Below, one piece after another: positions 38,101-51,703 of a stretch of DNA of 64,000 bases. Within the stretch, counting starts at the first letter, position 1, and each line of letters starts with the position of its first letter. The DNA is taken from assembly GCA_963169105.1 (NCBI GenBank), contig OY720642.1:21384965-21448964 (forward strand), read 5' to 3'. The notes below the pieces were generated by a model, which was not told where the DNA came from, did no database searches, and saw nothing but the letters and a program-made list of their open reading frames with translations. Source of the DNA: Ceriagrion tenellum. Lineage: Eukaryota > Arthropoda > Insecta > Odonata > Coenagrionidae. A program made the position numbers and the translations under genes.

Positions 38101-41100
38101 AAACATAAAATTAATGAATTATTTTGCTATAGTTGAGAGTAAATTGAGATATGGAATCAATTCGGGGAATGCCATCTAACATACCGTTGAACACGATAAT
38201 TAGAAACCAAAAGAGAATATTGAAATTAATTGTAGTGGATGGATGCGTATATTGTAGTAGTTCTCTCGGGCTTCATACCAGGTTACACAGTGTTTAACTG
38301 TCTAAGTTAAGTGTAAATAAATTGCTAAAATGATTAACTATAGCGGAAAACTATTTTAAAAAGTACACAAAATTCCTTGTAACAATACGCATTGTATGTT
38401 TATACGAAATACTCCTATGTTGAAAACGTATGATTTTTATAATTTATACGGCAAAAGGTTGGTCAAATATATTTTATAAAATGTCTTTAAGTGTAAGGAA
38501 CTACATAATCTAAAAGGTTTGTTAGAGATTAAAAAATAGCTCAAAGAATGGTTAATTAGCGACATTAGGAATTTGTAATCTCTTATAATAATATGTTACA
38601 GGTTTTTCAGGTTTTTACGGGTTTTAGAGGTTTGGTAAATTTTTCAATGTCATTATGTTGATTTATTTATCTTTCAATTAAAAATATATTCACTGTTATA
38701 TAACAAATCTACTTCAAAAATACTGTATATGTAACTTTCTGCTCTGTATGAATAATATGGAACCTTCTGACAAGCCATGTGACTTAGAAGTACCAAGGGT
38801 TTATACATGCAATAAAGGCATTATATAATTTAATTTCATGCAAATAAAAATTTCTTCGCTTGACTTACACCATTTTATTTCAACAATACCAGAAAATACG
38901 TCATTTGCTCGTGGCAATTTGCCTCGTATTAGGAAACCACTGCATTGCTTCCTCCACGGAATGTACTGCTGAACATACTATATATAAGTACCATGGCCTC
39001 CTGGTGAGAAGCGTAGGTAATTAAGGTAGCACGTCCAAATTTTGAAAGGGTTTGCAGCCATTGTGCCACTGTAGGTAAATTTGCGTTGTGATTTCAGTGG
39101 AAAGGGGTGTGAAACTAGAATGAACTCTCGATAGTTGCCTAATTTTAGCGGAAATCTGTTAGAAGGGTTTACAGCTTAACTTACGATTAGACGAACGTGT
39201 TCAGTATATTTGAACTCCGATCAAATGACACAGAAGTGGACACAGGAATATTTTTATACATGCAAATACTACTCTAAAGCCACCGCATAGGCATTTTAAA
39301 ACGACGATCACGGAAAGATGGGCGGATGAGGTGAAGTAGTGGAGAAGGAAAAGAGGTTAACTGGGTGCTAACAATGTGTCTAAGTTCATTATATGGCGTA
39401 AAATTATATAAACAAATGGTTCGTTTAAAGAGGAAGTTTTCTACTTTAATTTCAGTGATGTGTTTCCTTGATTTGCCACTTCTATTAGTACTAGAAATAG
39501 AGCGCGGGGCTAAAATAATATCCTACACGTCGGGCTGAAACTGACCTGATAGGAATTTTTCAAGCGATGCGCGTAGCTCCATGTCTCACACAATTCCATA
39601 CGTAATTCTTTTATTAGCTCGGTGACACTTCCTGTTCGCTTGTAGAATTTTTAGGGAAGCATGCGGCTTTCCTTTGTGCTTTATTTATTCCGCGAATTGA
39701 ATCTGTCATTCCTGGCTCCAAAATGCTCACGGCATATTAGAGATGTGGCCTCACCACAACTAAGTAGCATTCTCTTTCACCTTTGTATCGGAGAAACTTC
39801 CTTCTGTTCGCTTGATAAATCTAGTCTCCATGATGCAATTCTGTTAATGTTTCATGTGTGTTTCCTCTACGCTAAGTATGATGTCAACGTGATCCTCTGA
39901 TATTCTTCTGATTACTTCATCTGGCATTTTTAATCATACCATCCACTTTCAAAAGTATAGCGTCCTGTTGTATCCTTCCGTATAAATTAAGCTGCAGTGT
40001 ATTTACCAATATTAAGTTTTAGCCCCCAATAATGGCATGGTGAATTAATGTTGTTAACTTTTTATTGATTTATAATCTTTGTTACAAATTTTATAAGAAA
40101 AAGTCCTTTGGATAATTCTGTTTTTAAAGTCCTTTTGTGCTACTGTAGACCACTAATGAAATTTTAGCATTTTGAAATATCACTAATCAGAGTTTTTTGG
40201 CTCAATACTTATGACTCAGATAAAATGTTAGCAATCAGAAAACATCGAGTTTGCTTTAAATGCAAAATTTTTGAGTGAGCTTAATCGAGTAATTACGCTA
40301 AGCTAGAAAACCTGAAATTTTAATAATAAATGAGTAATGAAAATAGAAAGGCAGCACCTGTTCTTCAAGTTTGCTTGATTTTACTGGATTTGGTATTTTT
40401 TTAATCATTTTATTTTTAATATTTTATCTATTTGAGCATTTTTTCTGAAATATCCAGACAATTAAAAAAGTCCTGCAAAAACTACATGCATCACGGACAT
40501 TCCTCGTGAAATGTTCAATTGGACAACTTCATCCGTGTACCGCTATTAAGCGCGATATACGATTATTTTATAAAATTGCCTGCTCAACTTTATCCCAGCA
40601 CATTCATGTTCAAGCTACTTAGTGACTTACAAGTGGAGTGGGCCCGATCTCCTCAATTATTGAAAATTTCATTTAATCTGAACTAGATAGTTCACGTTTT
40701 TTACCTGGATATAGAATTTTGACTTAAAATTGGATATGCTGAATTATATGGGATACGAACAAAGAAAAAAGAGGGTGCACAACTGTGATATCAGAATTTT
40801 AAGGAATTGCTTTTGTGCCTATGAAACACAAATAAATATCAGATGTAATCTTCGATTTTTACAACAAATATTTACTTAATCTAAGAATATGACAGAAATG
40901 ACTTAATTAGGTTGCTCGGGAACATTCATGCTAAAATGATGTTTCAAAGCAGAATTAAACAGCTCAATTTACATGTTTAATTAAACGTACTAGACTACGA
41001 AAGAACGAGCTGAACAGTTAAGGATATAATGGACGTTGATTTTGAGACTTCGGAAGGAATTAACATTTTTTTAATGCAATGGGAATCTGTGCGTGCTTTC

Positions 41101-44100
41101 TATCGTTTTGAGAACTAAAAGCCGACATATATCATATTTTATGTGCATAATAATGCTATCAATAAAATAAAACTCCTTTGAATTGCCGAAACAGCATTAA
41201 AAATTAATAACTATCCTCTTAACTTGACCATTTTATATATGCTTGTTAATCCAACAGAAGGTCATAAACTCATTTTATTTGCGCCTTACACAATCTTACA
41301 CAAAAACGATCGAATAATGCTATGGTTTAAAAAAATTGATTGATTATAATAGCCACAATAGTTTATACTTTTCAAGGTTTTCCACGAAAAGATACAAGTA
41401 CTGTTTTATTATGCCCTTAACGTTTAATGGATTTTATTATGATATTAGCTCAACCAGCGTTCAAAAATAAATATTTCACAGTCATTATCGCGACAGTTCA
41501 CTAACATGTAAATAATGTGTTAGATAAGCATAATGAGGTGATGATGACATAATATTGCAACATTTTTTATCAATAATTTGTTATCACTTAGCTTTACTAA
41601 ACCTGAAATTGGGATTAACGTAGAACATTATTGGAATGAATGGATTTACATACTATGGTGATAATGAGTGCTTCTCTGTTCTATGGATTTCGGGATTCCG
41701 TTTCTTATTATATTGTCAAAGAGCTAAAGAAAATCTGCTATTGTGGAGGATGAGCTCAAAGCTGCATTTTAAAAGAATAGATTTAAATAACAGTAATCTT
41801 ATTTAGTGAAACAAGTAGTTTCACTTTTTCAAAATATTGCTAAGCCGATTTGTCTTATCTCTGTACCTACATCTGGTTTGCCACAATTGATTACTGTAAT
41901 GACTCTAAGTATATAACACAGACGTAATTCTAAGGAATAATACATTAACACTACTAGCAGTAGTCAAAGTTCTTTAGGATCCCAGGTAATTGATCATTTT
42001 TTCTTCGTTTAAATGGAAATAATAATAAAGAACTGCATAGGCATTGAAAGTAAGGAAGTTAAAATGGTATTTATTCCTTCACTTTTGATGACAAATGAAA
42101 TTTCTCTTATAAGAAGTCACTTTTGAACGTATATGTGATATTTAAGTATATTTTATCATTAAACCACAATAAGGGGCGACCAAAAGATGCGTAACTTCAA
42201 AAACGAAAAAAACTAAATTAACGGTGTTCAAAATTAGATTTGGCGATTTGGAAGTTTCTGAATAGAAAAGTGGCATAATAAGAGTGCAGTGGGAATAACC
42301 TTGTCAAATATCATATTAACGGTGAGTCGAATTAGGATAGCAAAAATATTATTTTACAAAGTAAGGAGTCATCCCTCGATAAATGACGTCAATTTCAAGT
42401 AAAAAATTTATTCTCGGCAATAGGAGTTTTAGCAACGATGAAATTACTTCATAAGAAGATATCATTTAAGAACACATCCAAATTTCGAGCGCAAGAGGAT
42501 GAGGTACTTAGCATCCGGGCTGTTATGACCCATTTTGCTGTCCTAATGGCTTGCATTTCCAAGTTCCGACAAATGGAAATAAATCTTTCTTTTCATCTCC
42601 CGTTTTAATAGCTATTAAATACTGGCTACCAATTCCAATGCAAATGATTTCAGGCGGAAGCCATTTTCGACAGCAGTCACGTGAACTTTCGTGAAAATTT
42701 CCTTACGGTGCTCACTAAAATCAAAGACGTGGTTTCATATCGCGGGAGATAATTTGGGGCAAGTGGCCCATGCTCGGCTCTCAAGTCATCGCTCCCCCAT
42801 ACCGTGGAGAATTTACCCAGGGCAACGGCGGCGTCCTCAATTGAGATTTCTTGGTTCCGAAAGTTTTAATAGCGATTCAAAGGATTTTTTGAAACTGCAA
42901 AGAAAACATTATCTTAGTCCTGCCACAATTTAAATCAGTAATGTTTGAGACACTGTTACATTTTCTTTACTAATTCTTGGTACCATTTAATAATATCGAT
43001 GAGAAGAGAAGAATTTAAGGGAAAGCATTTTTGCGTCCTATAAATTCGGCAAAGGAAGTTCGCTGTATCAAGTACCTATGTACTTATCATAATGAAAAAC
43101 ATATGTAAACTCAAATTTTCACTTCGTATAAAGTAAATTCTGATTGATAATTACTGAATCAACATACGAAGAATACTACAGCTACTGGTATTACAATGAA
43201 AAAATAAAAATGTTCAATTTTCCGCAAAGATAAAATTTTACATCGACCTTGGTTTCAATGTTAATATATCATCATGAAAATTTTATTTCTGCATTTTGCA
43301 TTAATATAGCTCAATTTTGCAGGAATCTCAGGACTTTATACTGGCATTTCAATAAATTATAAATTAATGAATGATGAAAAAGAGACTATTAAAATATATA
43401 AGAATCAAATAAATGCTGTCGAGATGAGTCGTTTCGTATGCATGTGTTCATAACTTATTCGCCTAAGTATGGAAAAGCTAAATAATATTTATTCGCAAGA
43501 AATAATTAATCTCAAACGCAAGGAAAATAATTATATAGTTTGATCATTGAAAGTAAGAATCGCAAATTATTTATTTTGATCCAATGAATTTCAATTCCAT
43601 TTTACGCAGCATAAGGTTTTTGGCAATTGTAAAAACAATGATAGTCTACGCTTGAATTATTCAATGGCTATTACATTTCATGAATTTTGGATGGGTGAAT
43701 AATATTTATTACTAATAAAACCAAAGCATAGCGTGTAGTTTCACCAATTATTTTATAGCATTATTAGTTACAATGAACTGTTGTCAAAATCAGGTACCCT
43801 AATATATAACCCTAATATATAATAATAATTTACGCAGGATAATTTCTTACATAAGTTATTACAGATATAAATTATCAATTTTAGACATACTTATTAAGAA
43901 CATTGTTCCTTCTAGAGTTCGCACCGCCCCTCTGCATTCGTTAATATTCCCACACGGGGATTATTGTTTTTAATTATTCACAAATCTTGATAAAGAAAGT
44001 AACGCCAAATAACAAGTGACCGTGAACTCGGCAGTCCACTTTATTTTTGACCTAATAAAATGGAATCGAAATACAAGTTTTAATCTTCGATTAAACCCGT

Positions 44101-44214
44101 TAAAATACAAACAACGCCTTTTTTATAATCTCAATACCCTTTCATATAAAACCTTATCTTCTGGTAATCTACTTTAACTAGCCAATATGCTCACATAGAA
44201 AAGAAATATTCACA
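35200..44214. other. AT-rich stretch with no supported feature
   Basis: About 9 kb of AT-rich DNA with only short, motif-free open frames. Positions 37348-37399 form a small GC-richer island ending in a consensus GTAAGT donor-like site (see findings). Positions 42650-42860 are mildly GC-richer. A degenerate AGGTTTT-type run occurs at 38600-38630. Most likely intron or gene desert with old decayed repeats. Confidence 0.5.
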
Positions 44215-45490
44215 CAGTATCCACCAGAAGCAGTTGAAGAAATTATGTACTGAATGCAAGAGCTATCCCAGAGCGGAACAAAAACAGTGACCACAACCTA
44301 GTAGCCATGGAAAGCCACCTTTGATACAAGATAGTCGAGAAGACCAACGTTAACCAAGATGAAGCACAAAAATACTGGCCGAAGGAGGTAAACAGACAAA
44401 TTCGCCGCAGCCGTCGACAGGAAGATAGAAGATGAGGCAGGAATGGACATCAAAGAAAAATGGGATTAGCTGAAGAGGACAATCGTAGAAGTAGCAGCGG
44501 AACAACTCATGAGTAAGATGTCCAACATGAGAAAGCCATGGATAACGACAGAGATTAGGAAAAGTGATAAAATTGAGTACAAGAACTCTGTTGCAATGCG
44601 AATGGAGACGGAAGTCAGACATAAGGTAAAATTAACAAAGGAATAAGACAAGAATGCAACCTCTGAACACCACTGTTCAACATGTACTTGGAAAAGGCCA
44701 TAGGAGAATCACTAAAATTGGACTGAGCGGAATAAAGATAAACGGAAAAGAATTAAAGATGATATCGCAGTCATAGCTACATATCGCGGTGAACTTCAAA
44801 AGTCACTCAACGTAATGGACCAAGTTCTTAAAGAATACTATATGAGAATAAATAAGACGATGACTAAAATCCTAGGATGTGGATGAGAGAAGCTGAATGT
44901 AGAAGTCACGTGAGAGAAGAAAATTTAGAGCAAGTGAATATCTTCTCCTAATTTGGAAGTACCATCACGTGGGACGGAAGAAGTACAACGGATGTCAAGC
45001 GGAAAAATGCCCAAGCCAAGATGGCGTTCATAGAAAAAAGACAACAGCTGTGGCCAAAGAGAATAGGGCTGCAAACCAGGAAAAAGTATGTGAAAGCATT
45101 CGTGTGAAGCGTGGCACCCGATGGATTGAATGCATGTAGGCCTTTGAAAACCTGGTGCTGGAGGTGAGTTCTGACAATCAAATGGACGGACAAAATAAGA
45201 AACGATGCAGTGTACAGAAGAGTAATAGAGTAAAGGACTATATGGATCAACATACAGAAAAAAGAACCAGATAGATTGGATACACCCTGAGACACAATGG
45301 GTTTGTGAAGAACATAATTGAAGGTAAAATAGAGGGGTAAGTCCCCATAGGAAGACCCAAGAATAAGTTCATGGTATTATTAAGCATGGCATTGAGTTAT
45401 TAAGAGGTAAAGGAACTAGCAATTAGATAGGGAAGGGTGGAGGGCTGTTGTCAACCAATCATAGGACTAAACGACAAATGATGATGAACC
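44215..45490 (+). pseudogene. Degenerate LINE ORF2 with endonuclease, RT and C-terminal blocks
   Basis: In changing frames, the order of blocks follows a LINE ORF2. At 44287 onward comes NSDHNLVAMESHL, carrying the S-D-H catalytic motif of an APE-type endonuclease. After it come KYWPKEVNRQIRR; near 44680 FNMYLEKAIGES; near 44740 GIKINGKELK; near 44765 the D-D-containing DDIAVIA of the RT active site; then RINKTMTKILGCG. FGSTITWDG, DVKRKNAQAKMAF, LQTRKKYVKAFV and IGLND follow, ending near an ATGATGATG-type 3' end. Numerous stops and frameshifts occur, and most of the RT fingers/palm is deleted between about 44640 and 44660. The copy is clearly dead. The family is a common arthropod LINE (CR1/L2/RTE group); exact clade unknown. 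Confidence 0.85.
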
Positions 45491-45499
45491 ACTAGAAAC

Positions 45500-45670
45500 T
45501 ACTCCATTGGTATTCGTATTCCCCAACATCGTAAAATTCTATCCAATTAATCTATTATGGTGGCTGTTGCCACATTGTGGAACTCACTGTCATCTGAGGT
45601 CAGAAATGTTATGTCAACTCGAGGGTTAAAATACATAGTTAAAGAGCTAATCCTTAATAATGTTCGTCTG
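45500..45670 (+). pseudogene. C-terminal fragment of a second LINE type
   Basis: The plus frame reads IRIPQHRKIL, an in-frame stop, and then VAVATLWNSLSSEVRN, followed by STRGLKYIVKELIL. This is the WNSLP-type block (R.P..R......F.V...LWNSLP..IR) found at the very C-terminus of many non-LTR ORF2 proteins. It differs from the C-terminus of the upstream LINE, so a second, shorter insertion of a different family is likely. It is broken by a stop and lacks everything upstream of this block. Confidence 0.7.
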
Positions 45671-46380
45671 TATTCCATGCAATGTATTATATTGGAATTG
45701 TAAGTATACTGAAGTGCGATCTGGGCCATTTTTCTTATTGTATTACGGTGAAATGATTTGTGTAGTCTAACTTATGTATTGAACAACTGAAATTTGAAAA
45801 CGCAAATTATGGAGAAAAATTGTATAGGTAAATCCTTACGGATTATAACTTATTATTAATGTAAATTACTTAATACATAAATTTATAGTTAAACTAAAAA
45901 TTGAAATATTCATTACAATTATGAAAATATTTATAAGTTCCATGGCTCATAATTACTGAAACTTTGCTCTCCGTGGATTAGAATCACACCAACGAGAATG
46001 TTTTTCTTTGTTTCTAACTTTTACTCTTTCTTTATTGTGAAGCTGTAATTTCAGATTTCATGTATATGTACTAATTTATTATCTCAAGGCTTCTAAGCCT
46101 ATGACAATAAACGCTATTATTATAATACTAACTAATTTAACTGAGATTTTCCGGAACAGAATTTTACCAAGAATATTGGCGACAGTCGTATGAAGAATAT
46201 GACGTAACCATGCATCTAAATTCTGATCGAACGAGATAATTAGTTTTCTCATGGTGTTAATAAATTGAGACAAATGACACCGAATGAGCAAGGTAGCATC
46301 TAATTTATCACATTATACTCATCCATACCCATCCACCCATCCATCATCCATTAAAAGAAATTATTTGACTATTCAGTCGG
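45671..46380. other. No recognisable gene
   Basis: AT-rich DNA without motifs. A CCATCCA-type short repeat occurs at about 46322-46345. Confidence 0.45.
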
Positions 46381-47130
46381 CTAATGAAGTTAAACACAAC
46401 CCTGTATCAAAACCCTCAAAGAAGAGAAAACAGTAGGGAACAAGAGCGGACATCGAAATAACGCGATAAAGACGCGGGATGAAGTAATAGGATGAGGAAA
46501 GTGGTGTACGCAAAAGTGCCTGGGTGTTCCCGGGAGAGAAGTTAGCAGAAGAAGGGACCCTAAAAGAAAGCCTAGGAGAATGAAGGAAGCCTTTTCCACT
46601 TCTCCACCCGCCTACCGTGAGGAAAGGAAGAGAATGCGAGTCAAAAGGGCTGTATGCAAGGAGGTTTACGATGCGTGGAATTGGAGCGCTGGGGGGGGGG
46701 GGGGCTGAGGGGGGCGCTGAAGGCGGAAATTTCTTCGTGGGTGGAATGCATGCTCGTCCTTCGGGATGAATGAATGGCCAAGTAGGAGGCAGGGGGAGTG
46801 GAGGGACGCAGATCAGAGGGCGAGGGTGGGGAGGGCACTCGCCTCTAGCCGGGAAATGATGGGGGGGAGTACAGCGGCCGCGAGCATTGGCGGGTGGCTC
46901 CCTCCCCATCACTACTTTCCTCTGGCGCTCCCGGGCAAGTCACGGGCGACGAAGGTTGCCTCGATCGCGCGCAGTTGGAGGGCAGCCGGAAATTCGGTGG
47001 CAATTCTCCTCTTCGAGAACTAATGCTTTTTCCCTCTCCGGTGGGGAGCGGCGTTTCATTTGAATCAGCAGGTACTTTCACGGAAACGGCCGTCAATACT
47101 CGATCGAAAGGGGAATGTGTACCAAACAAC
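46381..47130. other. GC-rich block with a G14 run
   Basis: GC- and purine-rich sequence. G14 lies at 46691-46704, with further G-runs at 46860-46867. Long open frames occur on both strands (up to 179 codons on the minus strand, Pro-rich) and are composition effects. A G-quadruplex is possible at the G runs. Confidence 0.5.
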
Positions 47131-47515
47131 TTTGATTAGCAACTGGTAGTAATTTCTAGGCGCTAATAATACCAGATAGTTACAAGTATACAATCAAATG
47201 CATGGACTAAAATACGCACTTCAAGAATATATTCTTTAAATGTGGTCCAAATATACATTTTTAATTACAAAAATTATACTTTGAAACGCTTACATATCAC
47301 GGAATTTACGAGGAATTACCTTTTCGAGCATGGGTATATTCACCATGTTGTGGAATAAGTATTTTTAATACATATTTAATTTACGTTCCACATTTAGGTT
47401 TATATCGTTCTATTCAGTAACAAAATCTATCTCTCTTAGGCATAGTTCATTTACTTGTCAGTACGGAGAAGATACAATATAGACTTAGGTAAATAGGTTT
47501 AAGCTCAGCGGATAG

Positions 47516-47752
47516 AAGAAACCAACATGGTCAAATAACAAGGGCCTAGGACTTGGAGAAGTTAACGATGTCAAATCTTTTGATGAACGCTTAACGAATC
47601 TTCTGATTAAAAAGGATTTTTTCAACTACAAAGGGAATAAGAACATACTTTCCTTAATTTTACCAGACTATCCCCTAAGACACATTCAAGAAGTAGTATT
47701 TGGCAAAGCAAATTCACCAAATAAACTAAGTCACAACGATGTAAATTGGTAA
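47516..47752 (+). CDS. Open frame without start codon, unidentified (possible exon or element remnant)
   Basis: Seventy-eight codons are open from just after a stop at 47513-47515 to TAA at 47750. The peptide has varied, protein-like composition (for example VNDVKSFDERLTNLLIKKDF and SLILPDYPLRHIQEVVFGKA) and no low-complexity bias. No ATG begins it, so it would have to be an internal or terminal exon, or part of a decayed mobile element. An AT-rich 78-codon frame can occur by chance in a window this size, so this is a weak call. I do not recognise a family. Confidence 0.25.
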   Translation, partial: KKPTWSNNKGLGLGEVNDVKSFDERLTNLLIKKDFFNYKGNKNILSLILPDYPLRHIQEVVFGKANSPNKLSHNDVNW

Positions 47753-50700
47753 ATAAATTAAACGTCAAATGGGAATAAAATGGAAAGCCATAATTATAAA
47801 ATCATGAACATCCATGAGTTCTAGAGGCCCTACTCTCATTACTCCTTAGAAATTGGTATAACCATCATTTAAAATAATGCATATTCACGATAGGGGCTTA
47901 TATCTGTACATATTTGGAACGTTTGACATCATGAGAGAGTAGAGCGAGATAATTGTTAGCAGGCAAAATCAATTGCCTCAAAACTATAACGGCTGAAACA
48001 TCACCATAAAAATCAAACAACCGAGTTCATGGCATCGTTACCTTCAATTTTGGGATCACATTCTTATGTTAGTTCCAAGTTTTAAGACGGAAACTGACTC
48101 TGTACTTGTTATAAATAATCTGGTATACATACAGTGCGTGCCATCGTATGATTGGCACGCAACTTTTAAACAGCTCTCCCCCAAAACTCTCTTTTGAGGG
48201 TGTGAGTGACTCGCAGTATTCAATCAGCGGTTTACATTTAAAAAACATTAACCACGCCAGAGTAATGCTGCCTTTGTAGTACCAATGTCCTTGAACAAAA
48301 CCTGCTATGACAGGTATTTGGCACTTTTGCCTGCAGCATATCTCTGAATTTACATCGCAAATACGTATTTAAGAGCATTCTCTTCGCTTATTTCCATTGG
48401 ACAACTCTGTTGCACAATAGCAACGGAATTGTAAGTATACGACCACGAACTCTGTCTAAGACACGTGTTTTCTCTTACTGATCGTAAAATGAAAACTAAG
48501 ATTATTATTATTACCCAAAATGTGGAGGTTGTTTTTATGTGGTTGTTGATACACACATGTAACTGAGTATAAAAATAAGTACTAAATTAAAAGAATTTTC
48601 TGTACCATGATAAATAATTATTTATTGAAACCTATTTTCTTGAATAAGGTAATGTTTTGATATAAAAACTTGCCTATTCCTTGTTGGACGTGGATGATAT
48701 TTTTGAAAAAATAGCAACTGCAGACTTAAGTTAAGCTGTGCATACTTGCGATGAACGCTTTTCTTTAAAAATGCTTCAATTATAAGTTCTTAGAAATAGA
48801 GCAATGAAAATTTGCCAAAACACTTTGCATAGAAGTAGCTCCAAATTTTCCATTGATTATCATACAAGTATTAGACATGATATGCAGTGTTGTCTACGGA
48901 ATGCCCCTATTGTCAATCAGAATCAAAGTCATGGATAATCTGCCATTGCTCGTGAGGTATCTAAACATGGGAGGAATGAACAAATGAAAAATACTCTGTT
49001 ACCTGACAAGCGACCTCCGTATTTCGGACTAGACTTCCTAATTACGTATCATTCCAGATTACTTCCATTTGGGTCAATACGCGGGAAATTTGGCATTCCG
49101 CGCAGGTTTCGAAGTCGATGGGAATGCGATGCGAGCAGTGCACGGTGGCGGAGACATCTCGGAAAGCAGAATGAATGCATTTGCCGCACCACTGCGTCCC
49201 TCCCGCACCACGGCGGCCCACTCCTCCCAGGGGGCACCCTCAACCCGAGTCGATAAGCTCGTTTCTCCTAAATGCCAGCAGAGCTCTTCTTATTGTCGGG
49301 CTGGCGTATTTTGACGACGGAATGAAGGCCGAGCTTTGAAGAAGAGGGAGGAAAGCGGAAAACAAGGTCGGTGGGCTAACTCGGCTCGCGGTTTGTACCA
49401 TAAAGCAATGCAGAGTGGGGAGGAGCGTTGCGAGGAAGTATGGCGGAGAAGGCTTAAAGACAAAAAAGTGAGGTGGACAAGGGAAGAGGCCCATTGTGTT
49501 GTGCCCACTGTCTTCCTGCGTGCTCAAGGGAGGTTGCTGGACGATAGAGAAACAAGTAAATAGTCCATATTCCCCGGATGAAGTGGTATGATATGGTCAG
49601 ATAGAAGGTCGCGATACAAGCATAGAAAAAATTCACAACAATAGCCTTTCATTTTTAAAAGATGTGAAAATAGAAGTTTCATTGGACTTGAAAAAATTGA
49701 AGAATAGTAATTTAGTCCACTTGGAAGTTTGAGTTCATCAAGAGCAAAATTATTTTTTGTCCAATTCTTACAATTGCTTTATGACGCACTAAACTACAAA
49801 CAAAAGTTATTTGTAATGACTTCAGTAATGTTCAGTTTCTGAAGTAAAAACGTTCAGCTGTATTTATCAATCCATTTGTCTTTCAAGCAAGAGAGAAAGT
49901 TTTCTTCTTGTGCACCATTCATGACAGTTCTCTTTTGTATAGATCCTATAACTATAGAGTTACTATGTTTTTCTCTCATAGAAATACGGCAAACATTTCA
50001 CTGACCTTCTCAAAGTAATTAGTGATTTTCTTATCGGTACTTGAACTTTGCTTTGCCGTTAGGCTGATAACAGAGATTCGAGGCATGGCCCATGGTCTTC
50101 AATGGCCCTGAAACTTGTTAGTTGTGGTCTTAGTGTATTTTCAAAGAGAATGCGACTTCTATCGTGTCAAGAACCTTTATAGCCTTCAAAGATTTACCAA
50201 CATGTTTACTATGAACCGCGTCAAACTGCGGTCTGGAACTTGACAGACATCAACTGCTTTTTTAACATGACTAAAAATGAACGGAAAACATAAAATCATC
50301 TTGCGTAAATAACTAATAAAATAAAATTTATTTCTTTATGCACAACTGATTGGGAATTTTGGATATTTTACAAATATTTTCACGTTTTGTTCCTAATCAT
50401 TTTTCCCACTCTCAACCCTTCCACAGCTTGCTTAGTAGACCTTAAGAAGCCCCTCCCTCTTTCTGATGCACCTATGTATTACACAAAAATATGACATCAT
50501 GAAGCATTAAAAGTTTTATGAGTATGATTTCAAATGATGGGCGATATTAGGAACGCTTTTTTAAAGCTGGTAGTTCTGACCGTTAGGTTGTTCCGATCTA
50601 CTTACAAATTCCTTGAATTTTACTTAGTGTGACCATTTGGGCTTTCATTCGTCTCCAAAATGGTCATGAAGTTTCAATTTTCTCTTCAATCGCAACAGTT

Positions 50701-50829
50701 TATTTTTTATTTAAATAGCTCCAATGTAAATCAACTTGCCAATGGTGAAATTTGGGTGGTTTTTAATGAATATTTTCTAATCTTTGCACAAAATAGGCGA
50801 TTTTAGCATCTATATATATTAAAAGTGGC
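47753..50829. other. No supported gene
   Basis: AT-rich DNA with a GC-rich block at about 49060-49560. A hairpin GCGTGCCA/TGGCACGC lies near 48130-48155. Open frames in the GC-rich block overlap on both strands and carry no motif. Confidence 0.45.
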
Positions 50830-51310
50830 GAACGAAGTTCGTGGGAGGCAGATGGCAGTGGAAGGGTTCCAGGAGGAGAAACGGGAGTAACCGTGCGTAT
50901 CAATGGCGATCGCTCCCCGGAGAGAATATCCTCCCCTTACCACCCCCAACTAAACCCTCCGACCTCTCTCAACCCCTTCCTTCTCTCCCTGGCTCTCTTT
51001 TCCTATTCTCCCCCTCATCCTCGCTTTCCACTGCATCGTGTACGGGAAGAATTGCGCGCGAGGGCAGCCCAGAGGCGTACACCTCCCCAATCATTGGCTC
51101 CTAAGATGCGCACGAAATCTCGCGGATATACTCGATCGGCAACCCAACGATGAAATTACGAATTTCTTCGCTTGGGAGCGCCGAGTGTCGTTACCGTTGA
51201 CTGCAACCCTTTTCCCCCGGATCGCGTTTGACTCGCCGGGATATACTTCGGCCTTTGCCGGGGCCAAGGTTATTGAGGAAGGATATGTATCTTTTATTTC
51301 TTTTTAGGAC
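50830..51310. other. GC-rich block, no supported gene
   Basis: Three overlapping plus-strand frames of 86-89 codons run through this block, Pro/Ser-rich and motif-free. It may be regulatory or part of an unrecognised exon. Confidence 0.4.
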
Positions 51311-51703
51311 GAGGATAACTTTGTGATGGGTTCAAATTTCCTGCTCGCTCTGGACGCGGCAACGGAATGAAATGCGAAAGGATGAAGACGATCTCTCACG
51401 TTCCGAATGCCGTGACCAAATATCCTCTATTTTCCAGCTGAAAGCGCGAAAAGCACAAATGAGCATTCATAATGCCAAATCAAAGCAAGATGAATACTTA
51501 CAATTATTTAGTTTCTAATTGATTAGTCTTGAGTACTCATGATTCTCGCTGCATCATGATGATTTTATTTGAAATGCAACTATTTAAAACACACGGAAAA
51601 AATTCACTCTTCAAAATTAAACTAATAATATAATATTTATAAATACCAATTTAAATTAAATTAATGAAAAATTTCAGTATTTGCTTATTATGTAAAAATA
51701 ATG

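Noticed and set aside
46373..46912. 179-codon minus-strand open frame
   Set aside because: Polypurine/poly-G composition on the plus strand gives a Pro-rich artefact on the minus strand.
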